Part shown: positions 38,477-52,190 of the stretch, piece after piece
Position numbering within the stretch: position 1 is the first letter of the stretch
Layout of the letters: every line of letters starts with the position of its first letter
Assembly (NCBI GenBank): GCA_027257055.1
Contig: JAPVLO010000074.1
Location: 2,170,001 to 2,234,000, forward strand
Length of the DNA stretch: 64,000 nucleotides
From: Cephalopachus bancanus
Taxonomy: Eukaryota; Chordata; Mammalia; Primates; Tarsiidae
Direction: 5' to 3'
Position numbers and translations under genes: made by a program
The notes under the pieces: generated by a model
Databases searched by the model: none
What the model saw: the letters and a program-made list of their open reading frames with translations, nothing else
What the model was told of the DNA's origin: nothing

Positions 38477-38771
38477 TTAAGATCTGATTTAGATAATGGA
38501 AACAATTCTTTCATGTACAAGCTTTTGGGAGCTGGAGCTGGAAGTATTTTTATCATTGATGACAGAACAGGTGACATATATGCTGTACAGAAGCTTGATA
38601 GAGAGGAACAATCCCTCTACATCCTAAGAGCCCAGGTAATAGACATCACTACTGGAAGGGCTGTGGAACCCGAGTCTGAGTTTGTCATCAGAGTTTCGGA
38701 TATCAATGACAATGAACCAAAATTCCTAGATGAACCTTATGAGGCCATTGTACCAGAGATGTCTCCAGAAG
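38477..38771 (+). CDS. CDH19: Cadherin-19, coding exon 2: most of EC1 and start of EC2
   Basis: The acceptor is ttgcag at 38471-38476 and the donor is gtattg after GAAG (no G at +5). The exon starts in phase 0 and ends in phase 1. It encodes residues 64-161 plus one base of Gly162. Visible motifs are DNGNNS (sequon at N72), the calcium-binding LDRE at 103-106, the acidic PESE at 128-131, and the inter-domain linker DINDNEP at 138-144, which ligates calcium between EC1 and EC2. The next residues, [19 protein letters not shown], open EC2. All classical cadherin landmarks are present and unbroken, so this is a functional exon rather than a pseudogene. Confidence 0.96.
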
Positions 38772-41430
38772 GTATTGCATATTAATTTACATAAAAATAT
38801 ATTAACAATGACAACAGGGTTAAAATTTCAAGCATATGTTTTAGAAGTGGTTATTTAAGGTTCTATCCTAGTTCTTCATAGTGCAAGTATATTTAAGACA
38901 TTTTAAAAATTAGACAAAGCATTAAAATTTTGTTAAAAAATGGTACTATGCATTAAAAATTGCGTGTTGTTAAAATGGCATCACAGTCTTCAAAGCAATA
39001 AAAGGTTACACATATTTATTTGAGCAATTCATAACATATTTTAGCTTGTCTATTTACTGTTTCTTAAATATTAGAACTTTTTTTTCAAAACAGAATATAC
39101 TTTTGTATATCATATATCAATACAAGTAGCAAGTATGTGGGCTTGTCAATGGGTTAGATTCTTTTGCCAGGTAATATGTTAATAGCTAGAGAAGAGAAGA
39201 ACATTGAGGCTGATTTGACTGTTAGGTAAAAGTCATTTGGTTGGCAAACTAGAATGAATGGGATTGGCCAGTGATGCAGAAGGAAAAAGGGATAGAAGAG
39301 ATCCTTCAGCATGAGAAGAGATGTTGCCAGAGAAGAAATCCTTTGACTGTGTAGAATGCTGCTATGAGGTTGACCAAAATTAAGACAGGGTAGTGACATT
39401 TGATTAGGTAGATTGAAGGTTCTTGGCTTTTTAAAAATTTTCTGGTTTGAGGACAGGTGTTATTTAAACCAGGAGAGACATAGTTTTTGGTTTCTATTTG
39501 GGTCTTTTTTCTTTTGTTTCTCCAGAAAATGGCTGACAATTTCCTTCCTTCCTTTGGTTCAATTTTTTTCTATGACAGCATGCTGGAGAATATTCTATGG
39601 CAATAAAAGTGGGAAAAGAGGAAGTAACAGTGAATTAAACAAACTTTAATATTATTTCTATTCCTATGCACAGGGAGGAAATAAGATGTGAGACACTGGG
39701 TAGGAAAAGATGAAGGGCATGAGGATTTTTTTGTATCACTTTTTTCATTAAGATGGGAAAGTAAATAGCGCAGTTACTACTATTTGGAATAACCCAAGAA
39801 AAGAATATTTTTGAAGAAAAAGGAAAAGTATATAACTGCTGTAGTACTCTTCTTGAAAAAATCAAGGGTTTTGGGATCCAGGATACTGAGAGAAGAGCAA
39901 GATTCAAATAAGTTAACTTATTGGTTCATAACAAGTCAGTTAATCAGTTTGTTTCTTTTTTATCAAATAAGTATAATAAAGAAGGCTTAACTGAGAGCAA
40001 AGGAGTAGAATATTAGAGAAGAGAGATACAAAAGAGTCATTTGACGTAGTTGTGAACCCACAAAGGAATTATTGATATCATGGTGTCAGTACGACCCCAC
40101 TGCAGGTGTTTTGATGGAGGTTACAAAACACAGTTTGGAGTTTGCCATATCTGGCTACCACAGATCTCTTTGAGCACTGCACTTTGAGATTCATGTACAA
40201 ATTATCTAGTCAATCTGTATAAATCAATACATCCTTTGGGAGTGCCAGTTAGCGTTTAGCCTTTGTATAGAATCGTGTAAAATCAATTTTATACATTGTC
40301 ATGGGAAAATAGGGACAACAGAGTGAGGTTAGTGTCTATCAGAAAAGTTGTATAATATGGAAATGAGAGAATATTTCTAATTTCCTGTCAACACTTTTGC
40401 CAATGGTTTCCCTCTGAAGCATTTCTGAATTTGTGTGGATTTTGATTTGAGGCAAAAAAAAATCAATTAAAAATTATTTGTGATTTCTGGTTTTTCCTCA
40501 CTTTCAATATTTAATTAATGAACACTGTATATTATTTTTCTTAAATGTACCTTTAATCCTTTACTTTTTTCTACGTCTGTAGCCATTCATAGGGTTCTTG
40601 ATTGTTGACCTTGATTCTGAATTCTTTATCCACCTATTTTCTTCTGTAAAACTCAAGCAGTGCAAATGCTTTATTGTTTATTATCTTTCTTATAGGCATT
40701 TCTGCCTTATTGCACTGAAATGCCTATTATTACATTTGAGTCTGCACTTTGAACTTAGAATTTGGTTTGAATTACTAAAAGAAAACCTCCTTTCAGTGTG
40801 TCACGAGGAAAGAAAACCAAGAAAATTACAAACTATTTCTTTTTTAATATGCATTTATTTCCAAGCAATTGGAGGCTTTTGCAGATTGCATTCATGTTTG
40901 AAATGCAATTACTTTCAAAGTAAAATTTTCAAGTAATATTGAGACGAAATATGTTTTACCGCTTGTCACTTTGGATTTGCAAAATTATTATCTCTCTTCC
41001 ATACAAAGTTATAAGATTTATTAGGCCACGAGTCACTGAATGCCTGATGTTTGGAATAATTAAATAAATAAATGAATGACTGCATGGATGAACAAAAATG
41101 GACCATGAATAATTAAACTGGCTTAAGATATAAATAGAGGATATAAGAAGATATAAAATTCAGGTAAATTGTTCTGACATTTTCAAAGGCAAGAGCTTCA
41201 TATTCATTTTTATGCCCTTTTAATTGCATCTAAATAGGAGCCTATAAGATTGATGGTTTTCCCTTTACTAATAGTTATTTATTTTTGCCTACAACTTTAG
41301 CATTTGAATAGGAGCATTTAAATTGAGCTGTGTTGGTTAACAAATAGTTAAGCCTCCATTGACTGAATAGCTCAATATTAATCAATAACTCTACCAAGAA
41401 GTATTTATAATAAACCTGTAATTTTTTTAT

Positions 41431-41706
41431 TTTTTGAGTTGGAGTCTCACTCTGTCGCCCAGACTGGAGGGCCGTGGCCGCTCCCGGCCACTGCAGCCTC
41501 GACCTGCTTGGCTCCGGCGATCCTTCCGCCTCAGTCCTCCAAGTAGCCGGAATTACAGGCGCGCACTACCATGCCTGGCTGATTTTTGATTTATTGTAGA
41601 GATGAGGTCTCACTGCCCAGGCGGGTCTTGAACCCGCGGGCTCAGGCAATCCACTCACCTCAGCCTCCCAAGGCGTGGGATTACAGGCTGAGCCACAGAG
41701 CCTGGC
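41431..41706 (-). repeat. Young Alu, antisense
   Basis: Full dimer with an intact hairpin (GTGGCCGCTCCCGGCCAC near 41474). No target duplication recognised, so one flank may have changed. Confidence 0.92.
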
Positions 41707-41931
41707 GACAGTTATTACTTGTTGTTGTTTTTTACAAGATGTTATATAACTTATGAAAGCATGCTTCACTTTCAGCAGGATTGTGTGCTAATTTGCAGAA
41801 AATAAATTATCTAAGTGATTTTTAAGATCACATGAAGGTTAAAAATTACATGTTTAGCCGGGCTCGTGTCCAACATTCTTTATACTTATGTTGACTATTT
41901 TATGTATTACCAAAACCAGAATGCTTTTTTG

Positions 41932-42050
41932 AGAGATGTGGTCTTGCTATGTTGCCTTGGCTGGTCTCAATCTTCTGGCTCAAGCGATTCTGCTACTTCA
42001 GCTTCCCAAAATGCTGGGATCCCAGGTGTGAGCCACTGCACCTACCTTAC
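41932..42050 (-). repeat. Antisense Alu left-arm monomer
   Basis: Only one arm is present (TATGTTGCCTTGGCTGGTCT to GTGAGCCACTGCACCTACC). A short GCCGGGCTCG at 41857 matches an Alu start but leads into unrelated sequence. Confidence 0.75.
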
Positions 42051-43974
42051 CAGGTGCTTTTGAAATAAAAGGAGATCACTTATAAGTGATACTTTTTTTA
42101 CCTTAGCAAGACTTAAAGCATTTCATATTTATAACTTATATTAATCTGTGTAATTATTAACAATATTTTAAATTGCATGATTTTTTGCAAAAAGCAGATA
42201 GAAAATTCACTTTAGTAATCTTTACCATCGAAATGGCACAGATGTCATAATGCAGAGTATTTATAAAATGAGATTAAATTAAATTTAATTTAAAGCCACA
42301 CAAATTTAATTTCAGTCACTTCTCAGAAATATAAAAGGCATACATTTTTGAAATTCATTGCATTTGAAAATTAGGTTCGATAAATCTTATGTCCTTGGGT
42401 AAATAAGTTGAAAATGATTGAGCTGAGATCTTATTCTTTGGAATATCTTCTTGTTTGCTTTCTTAAACACAATGTAATTTTCTGACTTAAATTATATTGT
42501 AGCAGATTATAAAAAACCAGAAGTGTCAAAAATACAGCACAAAAGCATGATCTAGTTTTTGAGTGATAGCATGCAGATAAAGATAATTGAAGACAATTTT
42601 GTACATTTAAGGTGACAGGTGAAAAGTCATCATCTGTTTTCCAAGTTTCACTTAGAGGTTCTAGGTTGTTCAGCAGTTGCATCTCAAATATAAATTCAGT
42701 AAAAATGTACAAAACAATACTTGTAGATAAACAATTACCCTCACACTAATAAAATAATTTCCCAATATGAAGGAGTGAGTAAATACACATATGAAATCAT
42801 TAGTTTCATCATGAATTTGATTATTTAATCAATTAATTCATATTATATCTGCTTTGTTGTTACTAAACTCACAGATTCAGAGTATGGGTCAAGATAATAT
42901 TACATTTTCAGTCCTGCTTCAAAGTCGACAATTATACAATTCAACCTCTCAATAAATTTGTTTCTGATTAATTAAAGTGTACTTGTACTAAAACTGCATG
43001 TGAAACTAGCTCCCCCATTAGAAAATTTATATCTTTATTTTTTAAAAAAACGGTTAACCTTCTTATCACTGAATTCAATATTAATAAAATATTGCATACA
43101 AAAATAAATTAGTCATTTTGAGATCTATAGCTTAAATCTCATCATTCAAACACTGTAATAAACCATGGTTCTCATATTTAGCATTTCACAATAAATTGTT
43201 TTAATTATAAAATGCCCTTGCCACAAGTTGCTGACTTCTCTATTGCCTACATGATAACCAAATTATTCTTCATATGAAAATGTATCACTATTTTATGTTT
43301 TTATGTTTAGATTCCTCCCATAATCGTTAGTAGATAAAGCATTCTATGAGACATATAAGACATCATCCAATAAAATTTTATTAATGTTAAACATTTGGAT
43401 AAGAATTATTCAGTCCTCCTCAAAACTCCAAGCTTATAATAAGATTCATATAAATCAGCACAGACAGAATCACACTGTTCTTACATTAGGTTTTACTCTA
43501 TAATGAAAAACAAGGACTGAGGTTGAGAGAAATTATATTATTGATACTGTCATTAATGTTTTCAGTCTTCAAACTTTTATGTAGTTTTATACAGTTTAGC
43601 CCTTTTAAACATTGCAACAGATTGTATAACTTATATGTAACTGCACATACACAATACATATTTTATCTTATATTGAGATATCATTATTTCACTGAGTTCC
43701 TGTGTCAAAACAATTGGAAAAATATATCAGCAAATGCAATTTCCAAAACTGTGATTTTTTTTTCTTAAGCACTTGGTACAAGTTTATATTTTGTGTCACT
43801 TACATAACAATAAGATTCTGCAAAGTTTCTGTGTCTGATAAATAAATCAGTCTAATATTGTGTTAAACTGATATTTATAAAGACCTTATACAATGAAAAG
43901 TTATCAAGATTCAGAAGCTAGCTAGAATGACACAATTAATACTTTATATTTGTCTTTCTAAAATAGCCCCTCAT

Positions 43975-44268
43975 CTGTATATGGTGACTCTTGCTTTTAA
44001 TCCATGAACTTTGGGAGGCAGAGGTGTGAGGATCACTTGAGCCCAGGAGTTTGAAACCAGCCTATGCAACATAGGAGACCTTAACTCTAACAAAAGCAAC
44101 AACAAAAAAGATAATTAACTGGGTGTGGTGGTGCACCACAGTAGTCCCAGCAACTTGGGAGGCTGCAGCAGAAGGATAGCAGGTCAGGTGGGCGGTTAGA
44201 AGTGATCATGCCACTGCATTTCAATCTGAGTGACAGAGTGAGACCCTGGATTTAAAAAAAAAGAAAAG
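43975..44268 (+). repeat. Old Alu, sense
   Basis: Dimeric but diverged (CTTTGGGAGGCAGAGGTGTG, GCCACTGCATTTCAATCTG), with an A-rich tail. Confidence 0.85.
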
Positions 44269-45665
44269 TCTTTCCAGAATAATGGAGACAAATAATGTCA
44301 ACTCTCCATGCAATAACAGAACCCAGCATTATCATATTAAGTAAGCTGATAAGTTACTCTTATTAAAATATAATTCTAAGAGAATTTTTGTGATTATAAT
44401 TTTATTTGCCTAGCAGGATAAACACAAACTGATTTAAGAGAATTTTAGGCTGCAGGAGTCCAGTTATTTTGGTTCTTTGGATTTCCATATAGCACTGCCA
44501 TTTCTGATACCTTCAGTCATTAAGAAAAGGATTTTCTCACTCTGTTTGCATTTCTTGCTCACTTGATTTAGAGGCTCTAATTCAAACTTTTAAGAATTGC
44601 TGTCGATTGGCAGTTGCCCAATTCTAATTGCTGGATGATGTCTTATGGTTTAATAGTAGGATTTAAGGATGAGGAAATTCAACATACACATTTTCATTCT
44701 GGGTTACTTCACTTTATGTGTTATTCTGGTGTTCACTTTACAGTGTCAGTTTTTCTAAGTGAGTGAGTGATCAGATGTCGTTTTACCAGCACAGCTCTGT
44801 TTTTCTCTTATTTTTCTGTCACCTTATCCAGAAAGCGTTTGTCTCATATTTCCTGTTTTTCAAATTACTATTATTAAGTGCATTAAAGTAAGGCAGAATG
44901 AATTTGGTAGACATCTGCTTGATACTTGTAGTTTCTTCCACGAGATGGGAAGAATAGTTTGTGAGACATATAAGCAATACACAGGGGTCTTCTTTTAAGA
45001 CAAGGTTAAATCTGAAAATGAGCAAGCTATAAACCAGGGCACTGTATGATAAAACCAAGTTAAGCTAAGAAATTAATTAAATAATGAAAAATCGAATGAG
45101 GAATATTCTTCTGGTGATATAGTCAATGCTTATATAATTTACAGACAATATTTTTACTAAGATGCATATTATTTGTTTTCTTTTAGAAATAACTTTATTT
45201 ATAGACTAATTTAGATTTTTTTTAAATACAATGGTGTAGCAAAACCAACTCTGCATCTCTTAATCATATAGCAGACTAAAACGTTGATCAAATGAACAAA
45301 GGGAGGCTGTTTAGGTGAAATGTATGACAGGCGTCAATGCTTCATGCTCTTATCAAGTAATGCATCCTTAGATACACAACCCTATGAATGTTATTTTAGT
45401 ACAGTAAGAGCACGCTATCCAGGCTGAGAGAGGGTAACAAATAAATATATTTAATAAACAGAAACAGAGATTTGGGGATTAAGATAATATACAAGTTCCC
45501 CAAAATAAATACATATTTTATATAAATATGATATACATTTATATGCCTCGATTTCAAAAGGTTTACTTTTTTTTTCTCTGTTTTCCTAGAAGTTTTAATA
45601 TAATTCTTAAATTTTTTATTTTTCTTATTATTTATCTTTCACACTTAGATCTACAATCTATTTTA

Positions 45666-45989
45666 TTTTATTTTATTTATTTATTTATTTATTTATTTAT
45701 TATTTATTTTTATTTTTGAGTTGGAGTCTCACTCTGTCACCCAGACTGGAGTGCAGTGGCCGCTTGCGGCCACCGCAACCTCGACCTGCTGGGCTCCTGC
45801 GATCCTTCCGCCTCAGCCTTCCAAGTAGCCGGAATTACAGGCATGCGCTACCACGCCCGGCTGATTTTTTTATTTATTGTAGAGATGAGGTCTCGCTGCC
45901 CAGGCGGGTCTCGAACCCGCGGGCTCAGGCAATTCACTCACCTCAGCCTCCCAAAGGCGCGGGATTACAGGCTGAGCCACCGAGCCCGG
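45666..45989 (-). repeat. Young Alu, antisense, perfect target duplication
   Basis: The tail is a (TTTA)n microsatellite (45666-45714). The hairpin is intact with loop CTTG. CTACAATCTATTTTA flanks it exactly (45651-45665 and 45990-46004). The 141-codon open frame starting at 45716 is Alu-derived. Confidence 0.95.
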
Positions 45990-48943
45990 CTACAATCTAT
46001 TTTAAATTGAGTTTTGTGAAGGGTATAAAGCAGGTGCCAAATTTAAACCAATGGAGAGATGTGAGCTGGATGGAAGATGGAAGGAAATATCGAATAGACT
46101 TCGCAAAATTTAGTGCAGAGTTTCTCAGTTTTCAACTCTGACACTTTCTTATGAATTAGCTTTGCCTAAATGTGTTACTTCTGAATCTTTAGATGATTCT
46201 ATCAGCATTGTGTGGCTCCAGATCCAATATTATTTTCTTATTTGCTGTAGTTTTATTATAAACTTTTGCTCCTTATTAGGGCAAGTCCTCTCATTGTTCT
46301 CTTTCATTAAAATTGTATTGGCCATGCTTAGTCTTTTGCCTTATATATAAATATTTATAAATATATGAATATTATATAATTATCTTTCCAACTCAAACAC
46401 TGATAAGATCTGCTAGAATTATGAATGGGATAGCATTTAAACCATTATTCTGTTTACTATATTTAAGTATTTAGTCATCTACTTTATAAATCTAGTATTT
46501 TCATTCACTTATATAAATTATTAATTTTTTAAATTTTATTTGCCAAAACCTGTAATTTTTGTTTAGATATTTCTGAATATTTTATTTATTTTTATGCATG
46601 CTCTGCATTTAGTTAAAATATTTTTATGAATATATGTCTAGTATAAGCATAAACTTTTGTGTAATATTTGTATTTATGTTGCTTGCTAAATTTACTAATT
46701 TAATATTTTTCTGCAAAGTATTTATATATATATTCTCCTTCAACCTCCAGTAATTATATGTTTGCCTTAAAATCATTATTATACTTTTATTTATACATTT
46801 ATACAATTTATCTCTGTTTCTATGTTTCTATAATTTCTTTATAAATACATGATATTGCCCATAGTATTATCTACGAAGTTTAGTACAATGGCAAAAAGTA
46901 GTAGTCATAGAACCAATCTTTTTCTTCTTATTGTTTTAGAAGAATAGTTTTAACAGTTCACAAATTGATTGTATCGATGTTTAATAATGTTCACTATCAG
47001 ATTTAGAAGTTGTCTTTCATTTCTAATTTTCTAAAAGTTTTTGTTGCAAATAGAAGCTAAATTGTTTCAGATGTACTTTGTGTCTAAAGGCAGTTTTTTT
47101 TTTCATTTTTTTCTTTATTGAAAAAATCCAAAATGCATTTTCTACAGAAACAAAATGTTTAATACAGTTTATGAGGGTGTAGACATGGGCCTGTATAAGC
47201 AATGAATCTTATGAGGAATAGTACCCACAATATTTTAGAACAAAACTGCAATTCACAGTAATGATTTGCTTATTAGAAAATGGAATGACCAAGACATAGG
47301 AGACACATTTCTCATAGACCTTTTGTGAATGATTCTGACAGTAAACAATAGTCATGACATAAAAGGAAATCATTACATAAGGCTAGAAAGCCTGCTGAAA
47401 AGAGCATTGTGGCAGTATTCATTATGATTCAAGCATTACACATCTGATATTACTGACAAATATGAGAAAGATTACATATGCTTTTATGAAAATCAGTGTA
47501 GCAGTTAAGCATATGTTATCTCAACCATTAAGTGTCTGTTAACTGATATTTAACTGGGAATATACAAAATTGGAGCAATGAGATAATAGATCATTTCCAT
47601 TGAAAGATACTTTATTTATCTCATAATAACATTATTAATTCTATGTGGAAAATACAGCAAAATCCTAACTACAGGTGAATACATAAATTGATTTTCTTAC
47701 AAATAACACTTCTCATAGAAAACATAAATATATAAAATGTTATTAAATATTTTTGCATTTTTGCTTGACTTTATGTTTATTATTACTATCATTTTATGTT
47801 TCTTGGCTTCTTCAGTATTTCTGTATAATTTAAATTATTGATAAGAAAAAACGCTGACTTACTTCTCTACATTGTTGTTTTTTCAGAAAAAGATAAACTT
47901 TTAGAGGATATTAAAGAGGGTTTAAAATAATCTAATCTGTATTCCATAAATGGTGATGTCAATAAAAACTGAAACAGGAAAGAGAAAAGAAGGAACTACT
48001 AAATAAAATTAAACAAAGATAATTAGGTGATAAAATAATTGAACATTGCTGAGATTCTTCTGAGTTGTGCAGCTAGTATTTCCAAAACATGACTAAGAAT
48101 TAAGAGAAAAACTACATTTACTGAAATTTTAAAAATACTGCTGCATATTTTTGCCATCTTAATTATATGTATATACTTATACACATATACATACATATAT
48201 TAAATATATATACATATATGTACATATACATAGATCTATTTCTTCTCACAAACACAAATATATAGATTGAATCTCTGAGTAACCATCGATACATTTTATC
48301 CAACACTGAACACCCCTGCAATATTGCAGAATTACCTGATTCTATAGTTTGGTACTTTTATTTTAAAAGTGCCACAGGATTCATAAAAAGAATAATAAGT
48401 ATTTTCCAGAAATAGGCCTCCTTATGAATTCACATGAGAGGTATTCTGAATATTTGTAACATCACACTGTTTTTATTAATTAAATTTCTTAAGAGTGTGA
48501 CTTTTTGAGTTTCCACCCATTCAGAGATATTATTTTGTGCTATTTACAGTCAGGCTACATTCCTTTTTTAGGTAGCAAAGAGCAAGGAAATGACATATTA
48601 GGACATTAGAAAGGTAATTTTTGTTAAAAGTAAATATAAATTTAAAATGTGCTTTAAAAAAATTGGACTGAGAAAAAGAACCCAACTGCATAACTATCAT
48701 TTCTAACATGGAAGTGTATGGCCACTTTCCGTAAATTATTATATTTTCTGGGATTTCCTTGTTCTCAATTGTATAACACTAGCTTAGGAACTCTAAAGAC
48801 ATAGATTATTAAAAATTTATTTTGTTCAACAACTAACAATAGTATAGTTTTTAAATGGTTTTTGAAGCTAAAGACAGGTTAATACAGTTTGGAAACCATG
48901 GATGAGGAATCCCTTGGAAGGAAACAATCTAAAGAAGTAATAA

Positions 48944-49723
48944 AGCTGTGTAGTAGTCCATTGTTTATATGTACCACATTTTTTAAATCCAGTCCTCTTT
49001 TGATGGACAGGATGATTGGTTCCAGGTTCTTCCTATTGTGAACAATGCTGCGATAAACATACGTGTGCAGGTATCTTTTTTATAGAATGATATGAGTTCT
49101 TCAGGTTATATTCCAAGCAGGAGGATTGCAGGGTCATATGGGAGGTCGATATTTAGAGCTTTTAGGACTTGCCACAATGCTTTCCACAGAGATTGCACTA
49201 GTTTACACTCCCACCAACAGTGTAGTAGTGTTCCCTTTCACCACATCCTCTCCAGCATCTGTTATTTTTTTGAGTTATTGATAATTGCCATTCTGACTGG
49301 AGTTAGGTGGTATGTCAGTGTAGTTTTAATTTGCATCTCCTTGATGATTAGTGAGGTTGAACATTTCTTCATTGTCTGTTGGACGCTCAGATGTCTTAAA
49401 AAAGAACAAAACCATGAATTTTGCAGCAACCTGGATGGAACTAGAGTCTATTATACTGAGTGATCTCCAGAAACAAAGATCTGAGTATCACATGTTCTCA
49501 CTCATATAGTGGACCTTGAACATCTATCATAACACTCTAAGAAAAGGATTGACAGTGGTGGAAAACTATGGTGAGGGTAAGGGAGGTGGGATTAACGGTA
49601 GTCAATATCTGTCTAGGGATGGGGGGCACACCTCATCCAAAAGGGTACCTACACAATGCATATTTGTATACCTAATATTTAACTATACCCCGCAATTTTA
49701 AAATAAAAATGTTTAAAACAAAA
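48944..49723. mobile_element. L1 insertion with 5' inversion
   Basis: The left part (about 48950-49395) is L1 ORF2 in antisense (TTTATATGTACCACATTTTT, AACAATGCTGCGATAAACAT, ACTCCCACCAACAGTGTAGT). The right part (about 49396-49723) is the L1 3' end in sense with an A-rich tail. AAAGAAGTAATAA (48931-48943) and AAAGAGGTAATAA (49724-49736) form a 13-bp target duplication with one mismatch. This is one insertion with a twin-priming inversion. The open frames across it are not genes. Confidence 0.9.
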
Positions 49724-50190
49724 AAAGAGGTAATAAGGAAATGTGAGAGAAATAAATGGATGTGCGCACAGAAACAGCTATAAACAAATCTTGACCAATA
49801 CAGATTGGTTAAATTGATGGTCCCTAAAACCATTTTGTTGGAATAACTTTTCATATATTCACAGGAATATAACTGAATTGTTGAATGGTTGAAGAAATTG
49901 AGATACTATTGAAAGGGATAAGTAAAGTTTTATTTTCACACATTTTATTGTTCCTGATTGTTAAATTGGGTGAAAATGTTGCCCAATACAATTATATGGT
50001 TAAGAAGGAATTTCACCTTAATAAAATATGCTATATTCTATCAAAATAAATTTTAAATAACTATCATAAAAATACTAACCCCAAACAGCAAAGTATATAT
50101 ACTATTTAGGGCCACTGTGAAAGTTTCAATATTAGTGAAGTATAGAAGGGATTTCTATTAGAATTTCTCAGCTCATAAAACTGGATTTCT

Positions 50191-50480
50191 CTTTTTTTTT
50201 TTTTTGAGTTGGAGTCTCACTCTGTCGCCCAGACTGGAGGGCAGTGGCTGCTCCCGGCCACTGCAGCCTCGACCTGCTGGGCTCCAGCTATCCTTCAGCC
50301 TCAGCCTTCCAAGTAGCCGGAATTACAGGCATGTGCTACCACGCCCGGCTGATTTTTTGATTTATTGTAGAGATGAGGTCTTGCTGCCCAGGCGGGTCTC
50401 GAACCCGAGGGCTCAGGCAATCCACTCACCTCAGCCTCCCAAAGGCGCGGGATTACAGGCTGAGCCACCGAGCCCGGCTT
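50191..50480 (-). repeat. Young Alu, antisense, with target duplication
   Basis: Full dimer. ATAAAACTGGATTTCT (50175-50190) and ATAAAATTGGATTTCT (50481-50496) form a 16-bp duplication with one mismatch. One hairpin base has changed (GTGGCTG). Confidence 0.95.
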
Positions 50481-51320
50481 ATAAAATTGGATTTCTATGA
50501 GAAAATGTATAATACCAGTTGTAAAAGAAGCCACAAAGCCTATTTGATTTCGTGCCATGTATGTTGCCAATCTTATTGACACAGTACACAGTGTTTTATC
50601 AAATATGGATTGTCGACAAGTCCCATAAAGTTCAATTTCATGAATAAAGAAAGGCAATTTAAAAACCCAATATTTAAAAAATAATAATTTTAGAACTTGG
50701 TGACTATTAATATACAGATAGTTATTTCATGTGATTTTACTGCTTGTTAATGAATTGTAATGAGAATGATTACTAATATCTGCAAGATATTGCTTTGCCT
50801 TTTGTCTTTAGTCTTCAAAGCAAGTAAGTATGCTACAGAAATTATTTAAACAAACCAATTATGCTCACCCTCAATTGGATACTCCTTCAAATTTATTTCA
50901 GTAATTTATATAAATATTTATCAGCATTTTGCAATTTAAGGCATAGGTTACACTGATTTTTGATGAAAAACGTGTTCAACTTTCTTTTATTTCCTCTTAT
51001 AATAGCACCTATTATAAAGATTACAAATTTGTGAATCACATATTATAATGAATGGGTTAATAGCTCCATTTTATTACGTCACAAATCAACATGTTTAAAA
51101 ATCCCTACTGCATATAGGAATGAGGGATATTTTGTGTAAGGTTATATTATCTATACAGAAGAGATAATACATTGACAATTAAGAATGAGAAGGTAAATCG
51201 AGCTTTTGTTTTATAAAATTCTGTTGTTTTCTTAAAAAATAATAATGCTTCACAGAATGGAATTCATCCTTGATTAGAACCACAGTCTTCATTTACTGTT
51301 TCAATGTGTTTTCTGTTCAG

Positions 51321-51440
51321 GAATGTTTGTCATCCAGGTGACAGCTAATGATGCTGATGATCCGTCAAGTGGTAATAATGCTCGTCTGCTATACAGCTTA
51401 CTACAAGGCCAACCATATTTTTCTATTGAACCAACAACAG
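51321..51440 (+). CDS. CDH19: Cadherin-19, coding exon 3: EC2 core
   Basis: The exon is 120 bases, phase 1 to phase 1, with acceptor ttctgttcag and donor gtattt after ACAG. It encodes the end of Gly162 through residue 201 and the first base of Gly202. The motif [10 protein letters not shown] at 172-181 is the calcium-coordinating DxD block of EC2, and [10 protein letters not shown] at 190-199 is the conserved type II cadherin EC2 strand. It lies 12.5 kb downstream of the previous exon and joins it without a frame change. Confidence 0.95.
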
Positions 51441-52190
51441 GTATTTGTAAATGTAAAATCATGTGATTTTACAGTTGGCAAATGTCAGCAAAAATTAGTT
51501 GCTTGGAAACATGTTTTACAGTAAACCTGATAGGTCAATAAATAAATGGATTGTGATTCCTCAGCATTTAATTATTGTAGACTTTTTGCTCACTTTTCTA
51601 AGGTTAGGAAATTGGATTTTCCATATTCATATCACAAATTACTTGTGTGGGGGATATAAAACATGTATAAAGATTCTTGTAAGTCAATTAGGAAGAAGAC
51701 AAACACCCTTGTTTAAAAGTATGGAGAGAGAATATTTACAAGCAATTGACAAAAGGTGATTTATAAAAAACCTCTAAGCATATTACAAATGCTCAACTTC
51801 ATTAGTCATCAGAAAATACAAATGAATACCACAATGAGATAGAATTGCTTACTCGAACAGAATGACTTAAGAAGACATAGATCTGATGCTGAGTGTACAA
51901 ATTGATTTGAGACATTCACTTTAAAACTTCTGTGTTTTACATATTTTTAAATTTAATATATTTGATTTATTTTCTCTCACTGCTTTACTAATTTGTTTTT
52001 ATGAATTGCATATTGTATAGATAAATAGAATGCATATTTTCTATATTAAGCATATTTAGTCAAACACATAACAATTACATGGCAATAATTTATTTAACAA
52101 ATATTAATAGTTGTGTTAAAAACAAAGATTAAGTACGTATGAATCCTTCCTATAAGAGTTGATAGTCTCTAAAGATGAAAAAGCAGCATA

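Larger units (their letters stand above)
38772..51320 (+). other. CDH19 intron after coding exon 2 (12.5 kb)
   Basis: This is the longest intron in the window. It holds young antisense Alus (41431-41706, 45666-45989, 50191-50480), an antisense Alu half (41932-42050), an old sense Alu (43975-44268) and a 5'-inverted L1 (48944-49723). The stretches 38772-41430, 42060-43970, 44270-45650, 46005-48930 and 49740-50170 are AT-rich and unremarkable. I see no extra exon. Confidence 0.8.

Noticed and set aside
40598..40936. 112-codon open frame in the large CDH19 intron
   Set aside because: No splice context matching the gene, no domain, hydrophobic AT-driven composition; probably chance.
45716..46141. 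141-codon open frame, the longest in the window
   Set aside because: Its first two thirds are antisense young Alu; the same amino-acid string recurs at every antisense Alu. Not a gene.
49092..49463. 123-codon open frame on the plus strand
   Set aside because: Lies across the inverted L1 junction; it is antisense L1 ORF2 with a sense L1 tail.
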